Assembly: GCA_026119855.1 (NCBI GenBank)
Contig: JAOWBW010001584.1
Location: forward strand, 124,001-188,000
Direction of reading: 5' to 3'
Origin: Campanula takesimana
Taxonomy: Eukaryota; Streptophyta; Magnoliopsida; Asterales; Campanulaceae
Length of the DNA: 64,000 bases
The notes beneath the pieces are model-generated. The model did not search any database and had not been told where the DNA came from. It worked only from the letters and a program-made list of their open reading frames with translations. Shown piece by piece: positions 21,926 to 33,589 of the stretch. The translations under genes were made by a program, and so were the position numbers. The first letter of the stretch is position 1. Every line of letters starts with the position of its first letter.

Positions 21926-22225
21926 AGGGCTGTAAACGAGCCGAGCCGAGCCGAGCCGAGCTTTGGAGTTTTGGGCTCGAGCTCGTTAACGAATTTCGAG
22001 CTAGCTTTTATCGAGCTCGAGCTCGAGCCCATTTTCCTTGTTCGAGCTCGACTCGAATCGAGTTTCGAGCTGTTCGCGAGCCGCTCGCGAGCTTTCTCGA
22101 GCTGTTCGAACTCGAGCCTTTACGAGCCGAGCTCGAGCTTAAATATTTTTCTGAAAATTATGAATCAAACGAGCTCGAGTTCGAGCCTTAACGAGCTCGA
22201 GTTCGAGCCTTACCGAGCTCTGATA
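21926..22225. repeat. GAGCCGAGC/GAGCTCGAGC-rich repeat
   Basis: Starts TAGGGCTGTAAACGAGCCGAGC-like (the first bases are 21926 onward) and consists of GAGCTCGAGC words in both orientations. Sequences like this are common in plant genomes and may be hAT-type non-autonomous elements; here only one convincing end is present. The open frame across it is an artefact of the repeat. Confidence 0.5.
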
Positions 22226-22588
22226 AGTATTTTCTGCATTTTGAACAAAAACTCTATTTTTTTTTAATAATTTTCTCTTTTTTTAATCTCAAAATATGTG
22301 TCTAATTTACAATGAAACCTCCTGTTTACTTTTTTTTTTTTTTTTTTTTAATATCTTGTTCATTTAACTTCTCATATTACAAATGATTAATTGTATCGTA
22401 TATATACCATCAGGTTGTAATATACTCCTTATGTCCCAAATTTTTATTTACTTATCAAATTTACTTAAACTTTAACTAATATTTTACACTAAATTATTAA
22501 TTCTCATAAAATTTAAAAATGGTTGTTAAATCATTAATAAATTATGTAAATTAATATTTTACACTAAATTATTAATTCTCATATAAAT
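22226..22588. other. AT-rich spacer
   Basis: Poly-T run at 22330-22350 and a TACTCCTTATGTCCC at about 22432 that may be one end of a decayed Stowaway MITE. No gene seen. Confidence 0.35.
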
Positions 22589-22942
22589 ATGTACTATATG
22601 TATGTATGTATATATATAACATCCAATATTCCATATAGACACACACATATCATACATACATATATTTATGTATATAAACATGGGTTACATGTATGTGTGT
22701 GTTATAATATATATATATATATATATGTATGTATTATGTATGTATATATATATAACATCCAATATTCATATAGACACACAAACATATCATGCATACATAT
22801 ATTTATGTATATAAACATGGGTTACATGTATGTGTATATATATGTATATATGTATGTATATATATAACATCCAATATTCTATATAGACACACACACATAT
22901 CATACAAACATATATTATGTATATAAACATGGGTTACATGTA

Positions 22943-22973
<31 letters not shown>

Positions 22974-23056
22974 TATATATATTATAATATATATACATAT
23001 GTGTACATCTATGTATATATATATATGTATACATATGTATACGTATATAGATATAC
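22589..23056. repeat. tandem AT/GT repeat abutting assembly gap
   Basis: Roughly 135-bp units beginning near 22595, 22735 and 22850, each with AACATCCAATATTC, GACACACA, CATACATATAT and ATAAACATGGGTTACATG, plus (TG)n and (TA)n tracts. The array ends at the N block, so its true length is unknown. Confidence 0.85.
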
Positions 23057-23156
23057 NNNNNNNNNNNNNNNNNNNNNNNNNNNNNNNNNNNNNNNNNNNN
23101 NNNNNNNNNNNNNNNNNNNNNNNNNNNNNNNNNNNNNNNNNNNNNNNNNNNNNNNN
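23057..23156. other. assembly gap (100 N)
   Basis: One hundred undetermined bases, a conventional placeholder of unknown real size, between an AT/GT array and a truncated LTR. Confidence 0.98.
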
Positions 23157-24031
23157 CCTTGGTTTGGATTTATGGCACGGCCGTGCCATTTTAAGGCGCA
23201 CGACCGTGCCAGAGCCAAAGCCTGACATTTTTCCATAATTCCAATTCAGTCCTATGATTCGTTCTATTGTGTGTGACCCTCTAGGATTACACTAAGTTGG
23301 CAATGGGCTCAAACATGAACCCATAAGATATGATTGGGTTCTAGCAAACCGTCATACCTATCCAAATAGTGTAACTAGATACAATTTTGCATTCCTTTAG
23401 AATATGCCACAATACCTTTGTCCACGATGTCATTGAACACAACATGGTCAAACAGTCAACTTGTTTGTTCAATACTTTCTCGATTCCGAATATGTTGATA
23501 ATTCAAATGCTATTTGATCCAATCATCCATTTGAGTCCGGCCGAACATTTCATCAACATCATTCCTTCGATGGGCCCAAGCTTGACATCTCTCCATGGAG
23601 GGACAAATCCATTTAGCTTATTATTCTTCCCAACGGGAATCCGATTATGCCAATCATACCCTTATAACTACCGTGTTAAGGTAGCGTTTGAATATGTCAA
23701 ACATAATGTCATCAAGTGGAAGACTATAATAACTTCATGTCTAAGGATTCGAATACATAATAATATGAGATATATGTTCGACTAGACCATGACATAAATC
23801 TCATACAGCGGGTCATGTCTAGTACCTTGTTCCAAACAAGTACCCATAAATCTAACATGATCATCCCATGACCATTTAGCCTTTATGCTAGTGCTTAACA
23901 AGTACTAGGGACGGGGATTATTATAAGTAAACATGAACAACAATAATAATCAAAACATCTCTTTATTGATATGAAATAAATGATAACAATTACAACGTTT
24001 ATTAAACGTGCCTAGGGCACCACTACTAACA
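23157..24031 (-). repeat. truncated LTR related to the copia A LTRs
   Basis: Similar throughout to the right-hand part of the LTRs at 25235-26679 and 32139-33582 (shared TTGTGTGTGACCC, TTAAGTTGGCAATG, GGGACGGGGATTATTATAA, ACGTGCCTAG) and ends CTAACA. It is diverged from them and its left part is lost in the gap. It holds the palindrome ATGGCACGGCCGTGCCAT at 23172-23189 where copia A has GGTGCTCGGCCGAGCACC. Confidence 0.8.
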
Positions 24032-25234
24032 CTTTGCACGATTATCTCTTGTGATCACTTGGTTGACTATTCCCATGGCTCTGTGTTTGATCCTTGAATG
24101 TGAGACCCTTCTTAACTTGATAATAAAAATTATCTTGTAATTCCTTCGTGTTGTTTATCATGGAGTGGGCACTTAATCTAAGGTTACGGAGAAAACAAGC
24201 TGCCTCCTTTCTTTGAAGTCACTACTCATTTAGGCTAAATGCCGACGTTGTACAAAATACATCACTTGAGGATAAAAGTATGGTGACACTGTATTGTGAG
24301 AGTGAAAAGCTCCTCCCCGTAACTGATTCAATGCTCAAAAGGAAGTGTTCTAGAGGCTACATGATTGAAGGACATCTCATTGAATTCCTATGTGTTAAAA
24401 CCGGGCATTGGATATGTTGACCATACCATGTCACACCTAATTGAGATAGTCTCCACTATGTGTGCTTGTTAGGCATAATTCAAAATTAGGATTTTTTTTT
24501 GGCCTCGTGAAAATTTCATTTTGTTGATTATTATTTTCATCAAATTGTAGGCTAATCATTTCCTGGTTAACACTATGTTTAATGAGTGTGTGCCCAGGTT
24601 ATATGCAAAGGAAATCTGAACAAGACAATCTTTGGGGCTCAAGTGGAAATGATTTTCTATGGTATTGCAATGAGCCACAAAATCTGGATAAAATATTGGT
24701 TTTTGAATTCATGTTCTTTGGCCAATTTGATCCTCCAAAAGGTTTGGTCACCTTCACTGAGTATGTTTTCCTAGACCAAGTGAACTTTTCTCGAGCCATA
24801 ATCAGCAACAATTCTCTCTCTAGCAATTTAATTTTTTTTTGTGAGAATGTCGATCCTGCAGTTGTCTCTCCTGTTGTTTTGGAAGTTGTGTGCACACATC
24901 TGCACTCAACTGGTTGCACAACTGTGCAGTTGTTCTCTTTTCTCGAGAAATCTGTAAGTATTGTCTTCTTCACTTTTTCCTCTGCCTCTGATCCTCTGAA
25001 GCTGCAGCTCTGAGCATAATTCATAAAGGGGTTTCTTGAGATATTTTCATGAATGTGCGCACATTTTTTTTGAAAATATCTAAAGAAAAGGGGGAGAATA
25101 GGGAAATAGTCAATCAATGAAGGAGATGATCATCAATGGAGATGCAGAAGATGATCATCAAGAGAGATATAATCCATTTAGGGGGAGTTTCTAATGCAGG
25201 GGGAGAGATTGTTGTGTCCATTTAAGGGGGAGCA
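24032..25234 (+). other. 3' internal region of a plus-strand retroelement (left part)
   Basis: No recognisable protein; an open frame at 24582-25013 has no motif I know. From 25090 onward GGGGGAG tracts recur (about 25091, 25180, 25200, 25226). With the tract at 34267-34275 before an LTR, this looks like the 3' non-coding part of a copia-type element with multiple polypurine tracts, as described for Sireviruses. It is separated from its LTR (34277-35043) by the copia A/TRIM block. The part before about 24400 may belong to something else. Confidence 0.45.
25230..25234. other. possible target-site duplication, left copy
   Basis: GAGCA immediately left of the copia A LTR matches GAGCA immediately right of the TRIM (34144-34148), so the pair brackets copia A and TRIM together. 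Confidence 0.5.
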
Positions 25235-26679
25235 TGTTGGGTTTTGTGCAAACATGCGCAGCGGAATAAAACCCAAAAGCCTAGATCCGATCACGATGAT
25301 TAAATTAATATGGAGATGAATTTAGAACACTAACCGTGACGGAGCTTTAAAATTCTGAGATCTTCAATCTTTGTTCTTCGCGCTTCTTCGAATCACGAAC
25401 GTAGGAACGACCGCAAAACTTGGATCACGAACTTTGAAGGAGTTGATGCCAACGCCCTCTATGTTTATCCACACGCGAACGAATTACAAGAACGATTCTT
25501 GAACCGGATTGCTAGACCCAATAGAAACTCTTTCTATTTTGAAGGCTATATAGAAAATCAATGTTCTTGTTCTTGAGGAAGAAGAAGAACTTGTTTTTCT
25601 CTCTCTCGGAGGCTATCTAATTGATATGGAATCAATACATACTGATTAGGTCGTTGTTAGAGGTTTATATACTTATTAGTCCTAAACCGTTTAGGAGAAA
25701 TAGGTTAAAACCCGTCACAACACGAAATCAGTTTTTGGGCCCGAACAGGGCCTGCTCGGCCGAGTCCTTTAAGGTGCTCGGCCGAGCACCTTTGCTCCAG
25801 AAAATCTGACCTTCTGATTTCCCATGCTCGGCCGAGTCATATGAGGTGCTCGGCCGAGCACCACCAGAATTCCGATTTTAGCCTTTTAAACAATTCGTCC
25901 TTTTGTGTGTGACCCCATAGGATTATATTAAGTTGGCAATGAGCCCAAACACATTTGTGCTCATAAATCATGAGCGGACTCTAGCAAGCCATCATGACTA
26001 CCCAATTAATATAACTTGTATAAGTTCGTGAATCCTTTATAGAACATATTACAATCTCTTTGTTTCACGATGTCTATTGAACGTAAGCCATGGTCAATGG
26101 TCAACTTACAATGTTCAATGCTTTCTCGATCCAGAATGTATTGATAGTACAAATCTTATTTGAGCACGGCCATGCATTTCATCAACACCATTCTTCGAGT
26201 GGCCAAAGCTTGACATCTCTCTCTTACGAGGAACAAATCCCTTCTTGATTTATTACCTTTCCCTACATAAATCTGATTACGCCAATCACATTCTTTATAG
26301 CTACCCGATTAGGGGTAACGTTTGAATATGTCAAACGTAATGTTCATCAAGTGGAAGACTGTGATAATCTCAGGTCTAAAGATTCCAGTAATATAACTAT
26401 ATGAGACTTAATTATGACATTGTGACCATGACATAAATCTCATATGGGTCAGTCCAGTATTTGGTCTCCAACAAATACCCATAAGTTTAATTGTATCCCA
26501 TACACCATAATCATCATATGATTATCCATTAAACTTATACTAACAATTAATCATAATTATCAGGGACGGGGATTATTATAATAAACATGCAAAGGATATA
26601 ATAATCAAACATTCAATATCATTAATATTAATAACATTAATCGTTTTACAAAACGTGCCTAGAGCATACAACACCAACA
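25235..26679 (-). repeat. 3' LTR of copia A
   Basis: On the plus strand it runs TGTTGGG...CCAACA. The minus-strand TATA box is TATATAAAC (plus 25663-25671). Palindromes GGTGCTCGGCCGAGCACC at 25773-25790 and 25845-25862, with half-palindromes at about 25754 and 25825, lie 85-200 bp upstream of that TATA box in the sense of transcription. Confidence 0.95.
25754..25862. promoter_or_regulatory. palindrome cassette in copia A LTR
   Basis: Four CTCGGCCGAG cores in two pairs. The second of each pair is the perfect 18-bp palindrome GGTGCTCGGCCGAGCACC; the first is a shortened form ending GAGTC. Placed upstream of the minus-strand TATA box. A second copy lies at about 32658-32766 in the other LTR. 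Confidence 0.6.
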
Positions 26680-26692
26680 ATCTCCCACTTGC
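26680..26692 (-). other. polypurine tract of copia A
   Basis: The minus strand reads GCAAGTGGGAGAT directly before the TGTTGG of the 3' LTR. Confidence 0.85.
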
Positions 26693-26699
26693 ACTAGGC

Positions 26700-29600
26700 C
26701 TAATTAATGTATCGAATACCCATAGACCTAACATGACCATCATGCTTTGCTTGTGGAAGACCCTTTGTCAATGGGTCGGCAATGTTATCATCAGTCGGTA
26801 CTCTGCATATATTCACGTCACCTCTGTTAATGATTTCTCGAATGACATGGTAACGCCTAAGTATGTGTTTGGACTTCTGATGGTTTCTTGGTTCCCTTGC
26901 TTGAGCAATAGCACCATTATTATCACAATAAAGGTCTATTGGATCAGCAATGCTAGGAACTACCTCTAGTTCAGTTATGAACTTCTTGATCCAAACAGCT
27001 TCTTTAGCAGCATCGGATGCAGCAATATACTCAGCTTCTGTTGTAGAATCAGCGACAGTACTTTGCTTAGAACTCTTCCAGCTAACAGCACCTCCATTAA
27101 GCACAAATACAAATCCAGATTGCGATCTAAAATCATCCTTGTTCGTTTGGAAGCTTGCATCTGTGTAACCACTTACAACAAGATCACCTTCCACACCTCC
27201 ATACACCAAGAACGAATCTTTAGTCCTTCGCAAGTACTTAAGAATCGTCTTGACTGCAATCCAATGATTTTCACCAGGATTTGATTGATATCTACTCGTC
27301 ATGCTCAAAGCATACGAGACATCGGGTCTAGTACATATCATGGCATACATGATTGATCCAATTGCGGAAGCATATGGAATCCCAATCATTCTCTTACGCT
27401 CATCAGTTGTCTTAGGACACTGATTCTTGCTTAGAGTTATGCCATGTCCTACTGGCAAATTTCCTCTCTTAGAGTTTTCCATGCAGAATCTCTTAAGAAC
27501 TTTGTCAATATATGTATCTTGACTTAAACCAATCAATTTCTTGGATCTATCACGATAGATCCTAATGCCAAGGATATAAGCGGCTTCTCCCATATCTTTC
27601 ATAGAGAAACACTTTCCTAACCAAGTCTTTACAGACTGCAGTGCGGGAATGTCGTTTCCTATGATCAATATGTCATCAACATATAGTACCAGAAATAATA
27701 CTACGCTCCCACTAATCTTCTTGTAAACGCAAGGTTCATCTTCGTTCTTGATGAAGCCAAACTCTTTGACCGATTCATCAAATCGAAGATTCCAACTCCT
27801 AGAGGCTTGCTTCAATCCATAAATGGATCGTTGCAATTTGCATACTTTGTTAGAATTTTCTGGAATTACAAAACCTTCAGGTTGTGTCATGTAAACATCC
27901 TCAAGTAAGTTCCCGTTAAGGAACGCTGTTTTGACATCCATTTGCCATATCTCATAGTCAAAATATGCGGCTATGGCAAGTAAAATTCTTATAGACTTGA
28001 TCATTGCTACGGGCGAAAAGGTTTCATCATAGTCGATACCATGAATCTGCCTATAGCCTTTCGCTACAAGTCTAGCTTTATAAGTATGCACATTTCCATC
28101 CATGTCAGTTTTCTTTTTGAAAACCCATTTGCATCCTATGGTTTTTACACTTTCGGGCGCATCAATCTAGTTCCAAACTTGATTATCATACATGGATTTA
28201 ATTTCAGATTCCATGGCTCCAAGCCATTTATCTGAATCAGGAGCGGACATCGCTTCTTGGTAGGAAGTAGGTTCGTCATCAACTATGACTTCTACTTCAT
28301 TGCTATCCGTCATGAGAAATCCATATCTCTCAGGTTCAGATCGCACCCTACCAGTTCTGCGAGGAACTTGAGTATTCTGAGTAGGTTCCACAACTCTTTG
28401 TGAAACTTGTTCAGATCCAACATTTTGTTCCATGTAATTTTCGGGTTCTCGAATTTCTTCGAGATTAATTTTACTCCCACTAATTTCTTTGGAGAGAAAC
28501 TCTTTCTCTAGAAAGGTACCATGACGGGCAACAAACACTTTGTTTTCCGCGCGGTTGTAAAAGTAATAACCCTTAGTTTCCTTAGGGTAACCAACAAAAA
28601 TGCATTTATCAGATTTAGGTGTGAGTTTGTCAGATATGAGCTTCTTAACAAATGCTTCACAACCCCAAATCTTCATGAAAGACAAACTAGGTTTTCTTCC
28701 AGTCCACATCTCATGTGGAGTCTTTGGAACAGATTTTGTTGGAACATTATTTAGTGTTAGTGCAGCAGTTTCTAGTGCATGTCCCCAAAAGGTTAAAGGA
28801 AGATCAACTTGACTCATCATGGAGCGGACCATATCCAATAAAGTCCTATTTCTCCGTTCGGACACACCATTCCATTGTGGTGTCCCAGGTGGAGTTAATT
28901 GTGAAACAATTCCACAATCTTTCAGATGATTGTCAAATTCTTGGCTTAAATATTCTCCACCACGATCTGATCGAAGTGATTTAATAGTTTTGCCAAGTTG
29001 ATTTTGTACTTCATTTTGAAATATTCTAAATATCTCAAAAGATTCACTTTTATGTTTCATTAAGTAGACATAGCCATATCTACTAAAATCATCAGTAAAA
29101 GTTATGAAGTATTGATATCCTCCCCTAGCATTGCAACTCATTGGTCCACACACATCAGTATGTATGAGGGCCAATAAGTCATTAGCCCTTTCACTACTCT
29201 TAGTAAAAGGTGCCTTAGTCATCTTTCCAAGTAAACATGACTCACAAGTTTCATATGATTCAAAATCATGTGAATCTAGAAGTCCGTCCCCATGGAGTTT
29301 TGAGATACGCTTCTCATTAATATGACCAAGATGGCAATGCCACAAATAAGTATGATTTACATCATTAGGTTTGGATTTCTTATTTACATTATAAACATTC
29401 TTATTATTCCCACTTTCAACATCAAGAACATAAAGGCCATTAAATGAACATGCAGTACAATAAAGCATATCATTTAAATAAATAGAAAACTTCTTATTTT
29501 CAATAAGAAACTTAAAACCTTCATTATCCAAACAAGAAATTGAAATACTATTTCTACTTAAATCCGGAACGTAATAACAATTGTTCAAAACAAGAATTAA

Positions 29601-30665
29601 TCCGCTAGGTAAAATGACATCATATGTTCCTACGGCTAATGCAGCAACTCTTGCTCCATTCCCCACGCGTAGGTCCACTTCGCCATCTTTAAGTAGCCTT
29701 CTATTCCTTAGTCCCTGCACATTTAAACAAATGTGAGATCCACATCCAGTATCTAATACCCAGGAGCTAGAAGTAGAAAGTAGAATATCTATAACATAGA
29801 TACCTGAAGTAGATGCAGTCCCACCTCTCTTCTTCTTCTTTAACTCTTCCTTGTAAACCTTGCAATTTCGTTTCCAATGTCCAATCTCATTGCAGTGGAA
29901 ACAAATTGCATCCTTTTGGGAAGCAGGTTTAGCCACATTAGCTTTGGCAACAATTGCCTTGCTAATCTTGGGTTTGACAACTTTTGCCTTACCCTTTCCT
30001 TTGCCTTTTTGGCCCTTTCCTTCCTTAGACACAATGAGTACAGGAGCGGTCTCTTTACCGATTTTATTTTCTGCCTGCTTAAGCATCCCATGCAATTCAG
30101 ACATAGTCTTATCCATCCCTTGCATATTAAAGTTCATGACGAACTGATTATAGCTTTTGGGCAATGAATTAAGAATAAAATCGGTAGCCAACTCAATCTC
30201 AATTGGATGTCCAAGCCTCTCTAGTTTCTCAAAGTAAGCCTTCATTTTCAAAACATGAGGGCTCACAGACTGTCCTTCGCTCATCTTGCATGAGACTAGG
30301 GCAGCTATGGTGTCGAACCTCTCTTGCCTTGCTTGTTCTTGGAATATATCTTTCAATGTAGCAGCAAGGTCAAATGCTTCCAAGTGTTCAAGAATCTTCT
30401 GAAGTTCTGAACACATGGCCGCAAGCATAAGACAACCCACCTCACGAGAATCATTCACATGTTTCTTGTAGGCGTTTCTCTCATCCTTGGGTGCATTAGA
30501 AGCAGGTTCTTCTTCAGGAACGGGCTCATCAAGAATATAGAGCTTATCCTCATGCTTTAGAACAATTCTAAGGATACGGATCCAATCCGTATAGTTAGCT
30601 CCATCTTCTTGAAGTTTCTCCTTGTCAAGGATAGATCGCAGTGATAAATTTGTATTCTGAGCCAT
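26700..30665 (-). pseudogene. copia A gag-pol polyprotein with one premature stop
   Basis: A single minus-strand frame of about 1,320 codons starts MAQNTNLSLRS at 30665. Gag is followed by a CCHC zinc knuckle at about residues 255-268 (CFHCNEIGHWKRNC), aspartic protease at about 305 (LDTGCGS), GAG-pre-integrase with its H-H-C-C residues (about 445-477), an integrase core with D504, D567 and E603, reverse transcriptase (DVKTAFLNG, YVDDILI) and RNase H (TDASFQ, EAEYIAA, KSKHILRRYHVIRE), ending before the polypurine tract. The only defect seen is an in-frame TAG at 28167-28169 (after MYDNQVWN), at the start of the RT domain. All catalytic residues I can check are present. A copy without this stop elsewhere in the genome could well be active. 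Confidence 0.92.
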
Positions 30666-31316
30666 TATCTACAATTATGCAAATATATAATTAAATATAA
30701 GTACCAACTTAATTAAAGATATTAAATTAATAGTATTTTACAAATACTCCCACTAAATTATATAACCTTCATATATATCCAATGTATAATATAATTTGAA
30801 TGGGCTAAGATCCATATTTCACTTAACTTTGAGTCGGCTAGGGCACGACTGCTCAAAATAAGTTATTTAGGTAGACAACTCCTTGTCAATCATATCGTAT
30901 ATGACTCTTAGATCTTTTATGAGATTTTAGATATCGTATATCTAACATGTTTTAATCTCATCTGTGCCTTAGGCCCAAAACTGTTTTGATAGCCTAATTA
31001 AGTTAAACCATTTTAAACGTATAGGAATCACTGTTTCCTCATCTTGCTCATAAATGGATAGAATCAATGCACCTACGCTAGGGCGTAACCCACACAAAAC
31101 TACCCACGTACTCACAAGTGTTTTAATCATGGATTGGCACAGAACTTAAATTTTAAAGAAGGTTCATGACATATAGCATGGTCAATGTTTATAGTCACAT
31201 AATATAAACACATAAAGCAATGGTTAATAATTTAACTAATCTCATTAATTAAATTAGGATTTCATGTGATTGATTTATGGGGATAAATTCTTTAACACAT
31301 TATTGAGAGCACGATT

Positions 31317-31432
31317 GTACGGTCGAAACTAAGCCAGAAGGCATCCACAATCCCGTACCAAATTTAGAAACTAGAAGAAACAACTATGTAAGGTCGAAAC
31401 TAAGCCAATAGGCATCCACAATCCCTTACATA
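31317..31432 (-). repeat. duplicated hairpin in copia A leader
   Basis: Two copies of a segment with the core GGTCGAAACTAAGCCA and GGCATCCACAATCCC, about 31317-31358 and 31385-31432. In the first, GTACGG pairs with CCGTAC; in the second, TATGTAAGG pairs with CCTTACATA. Stem position 4 changes from C-G to A-T between copies, preserving pairing. It lies between the primer-binding site and gag, where packaging or translation signals are expected. Confidence 0.7.
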
Positions 31433-31498
31433 AAGTAACTCGATTCTAAATTCTTTTGTCCCATCAATTCATTACTTTGACCTTGATATTTGTTTTTA

Positions 31499-31745
31499 GG
31501 AAACACGGTTTCTCAAACCAGCCATCTGACAAACAAATTCAATCCAAAGTGATTTTAAACAATCCATTTAATTTCAAGAAACACGGTTTCTAAAACCAGC
31601 CATCTGAAAAACAAATTCTGTCCAAAATCAACCTGCTCGGCCGAGTCCTTTAAGGTGCTCGGCCGAGCGCCTCTGTGTTCCAGAAAACCCTTTGCTTCTG
31701 ACGACTCTGCTCGACCGAGTCTTATAGCCTGCTCGGCCGAGCACC
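31499..31745. repeat. second leader duplication and palindrome cassette
   Basis: AAACACGGTTTCTCAAACC and AAACACGGTTTCTAAAACC modules (31502 and 31580 areas), each followed by AGCCATCTGA, form a direct repeat. Next to it, 31633-31745, lie four CTCGGCCGAG-type words that copy the LTR cassette but are imperfect (one reads CTCGACCGAG). So the cassette is present in the leader as well as in the LTRs. Confidence 0.65.
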
Positions 31746-32125
31746 ACGAACAGATTTTCTTGTCGAATTTTAATTCTAAGATTGCTTTCCCGATTCATTT
31801 AGGATTTGGTGTTCATAATGATCATATCATCATGTTCATCAAAACCTTGAATAAACGATTTATTCATGAATCAAAGATCATCAACAAATCAATCCAATTA
31901 ATTTTTGATAATCTAAAGGAACATAATAACCAAATTATTATTGCAATCGTAGATCCCACATAACGTATTTAAACGGTGCGATTTTATGATTTCAATATAT
32001 CTCATATACAAACATAAAACTCAGATCACATAAACATCTTGAATCCAAATTCACATAACATGCCAAAACATATAATCCAATTATATCATTAACATGTTAT
32101 TATTAAAATAATCATGTTGAACGGG

Positions 32126-32137
32126 GCTCTGATACCA
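32126..32137 (-). other. primer-binding site of copia A
   Basis: The minus strand reads TGGTATCAGAGC, complementary to the 3' end of initiator-Met tRNA, one base from the LTR. Confidence 0.93.
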
Positions 32138-32138
32138 C

Positions 32139-33582
32139 TGTTGGGTTTTGTGCAAACATGCGCAGCGGAATAAAACCCAAAAGCCTAGATCCGATCACGA
32201 TGATTAAATTAATATGGAGATGAATTTAGAACACTAACCGTGACGGAGCTTTAAAATTCTGAGATCTTCAATCTTTGTTCTTCGCGCTTCTTCGAATCAC
32301 GAACGTAGGAACGACCGCAAAACTTGGATCACGAACTTTGAAGGAGTTGATGCCAACGCCCTCTATGTTTATCCACACGCGAACGAATTACAAGAACGAT
32401 TCCTGAACCGGATTGCTAGACCCAATAGAAACTCTTTCTATTTTGAAGGCTATATAGAAAATCAATGTTCTTGTTCTTGAGGAAGAAGAAGAACTTGTTT
32501 TTCTCTCTCTCGGAGGCTATCTAATTGATATGGAATCAATACATACTGATTAGGTCGTTGTTAGAGGTTTATATACTTATTAGTCCTAAACCGTTTAGGA
32601 GAAATAGGTTAAAACCCGTCACAACACGAAATCAGTTTTTGGGCCCGAACAGGGCCTGCTCGGCCGAGTCCTTTAAGGTGCTCGGCCGAGCACCTTTGCT
32701 CCAGAAAATCTGACCTTCTGATTTCCCATGCTCGGCCGAGTCATATGAGGTGCTCGGCCGAGCACCACCAGAATTCCGATTTTAGCCTTTAAACAATTCG
32801 TCCTTTTGTGTGTGACCCCATAGGATTATATTAAGTTGGCAATGAGCCCAAACACATTTGTGCTCATAAATCATGAGCGGACTCTAGCAAGCCATCATGA
32901 CTACCCAATTAATATAACTTGTATAAGTTCGTGAATCCTTTATAGAACATATTACAATCTCTTTGTTTCACGATGTCTATTGAACGTAAGCCATGGTCAA
33001 TGGTCAACTTACAATGTTCAATGCTTTCTCGATCCAGAATGTATTGATAGTACAAATCTTATTTGAGCACGGCCATGCATTTCATCAACACCATTCTTCG
33101 AGTGGCCAAAGCTTGACATCTCTCTCTTACGAGGAACAAATCCCTTCTTGATTTATTACCTTTCCCTACATAAATCTGATTACGCCAATCACATTCTTTA
33201 TAGCTACCCGATTAGGGGTAACGTTTGAATATGTCAAACGTAATGTCCATCAAGTGGAAGACTGTGATAATCTCAGGTCTAAAGATTCCAGTAATATAAC
33301 TATATGAGACTTAATTATGACATTGTGACCATGACATAAATCTCATATGGGTCAGTCCAGTATTTGGTCTCCAACAAATACCCATAAGTTTAATTGTATC
33401 CCATACACCATAATCATCATATGATTATCCATTAAACTTATACTAACAATTAATCATAATTATCAGAGACGGGGATTATTATAATAAACATGCAAAGGAT
33501 ATAATAATCAAACATTCAATATCATTAATATTAATAACATTAATCGTTTTACAAAACGTGCCTAGAGCATACAACACCAACA
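32139..33582 (-). repeat. 5' LTR of copia A
   Basis: 1,444 bp, about 99.7% identical to 25235-26679 by eye. Followed on the plus strand by ATGCACT and then the TRIM. Confidence 0.95.
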
Positions 33583-33589
33583 ATGCACT

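Larger units (their letters stand above)
25235..33582 (-). mobile_element. nearly intact Ty1/copia retrotransposon (copia A)
   Basis: An 8,348-bp minus-strand element with 1,445- and 1,444-bp LTRs in which I found only four differences (including one T-run length change), so insertion was recent. On the minus strand the order is 5' LTR (32139-33582), primer-binding site (TGGTATCAGAGC), a leader of about 1.47 kb with duplicated hairpins, one long gag-pol frame with a single stop, polypurine tract (AAGTGGGAGAT) and 3' LTR. The gag (SILDKEKL...) and protease (VLDTGCGSHIC) resemble the Angela/Tork type; I am not certain of the clade. Confidence 0.95.

Noticed and set aside
21914..22267. 117-codon open frame over the GAGC-rich repeat
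   Set aside because: The Ser/Glu-rich translation is a by-product of the GAGCTC repeat; the reverse strand is equally open.
22803..23238. Open frames near the gap
   Set aside because: They are translations of TG/TA microsatellite and N bases.
24582..25013. 143-codon open frame as an env-like gene
   Set aside because: No signal peptide, membrane segment or known motif; the opposite strand is also open. Left as non-coding.
25621..25809. Small frame repeated in both copia A LTRs (also 32525-32713)
   Set aside because: It reads through the palindrome cassette and exists twice only because LTRs are duplicates.
25230..33587. ATGCA/GAGCA as the target duplication of copia A alone
   Set aside because: Only three of five bases agree; the GAGCA outside the TRIM is an exact match.
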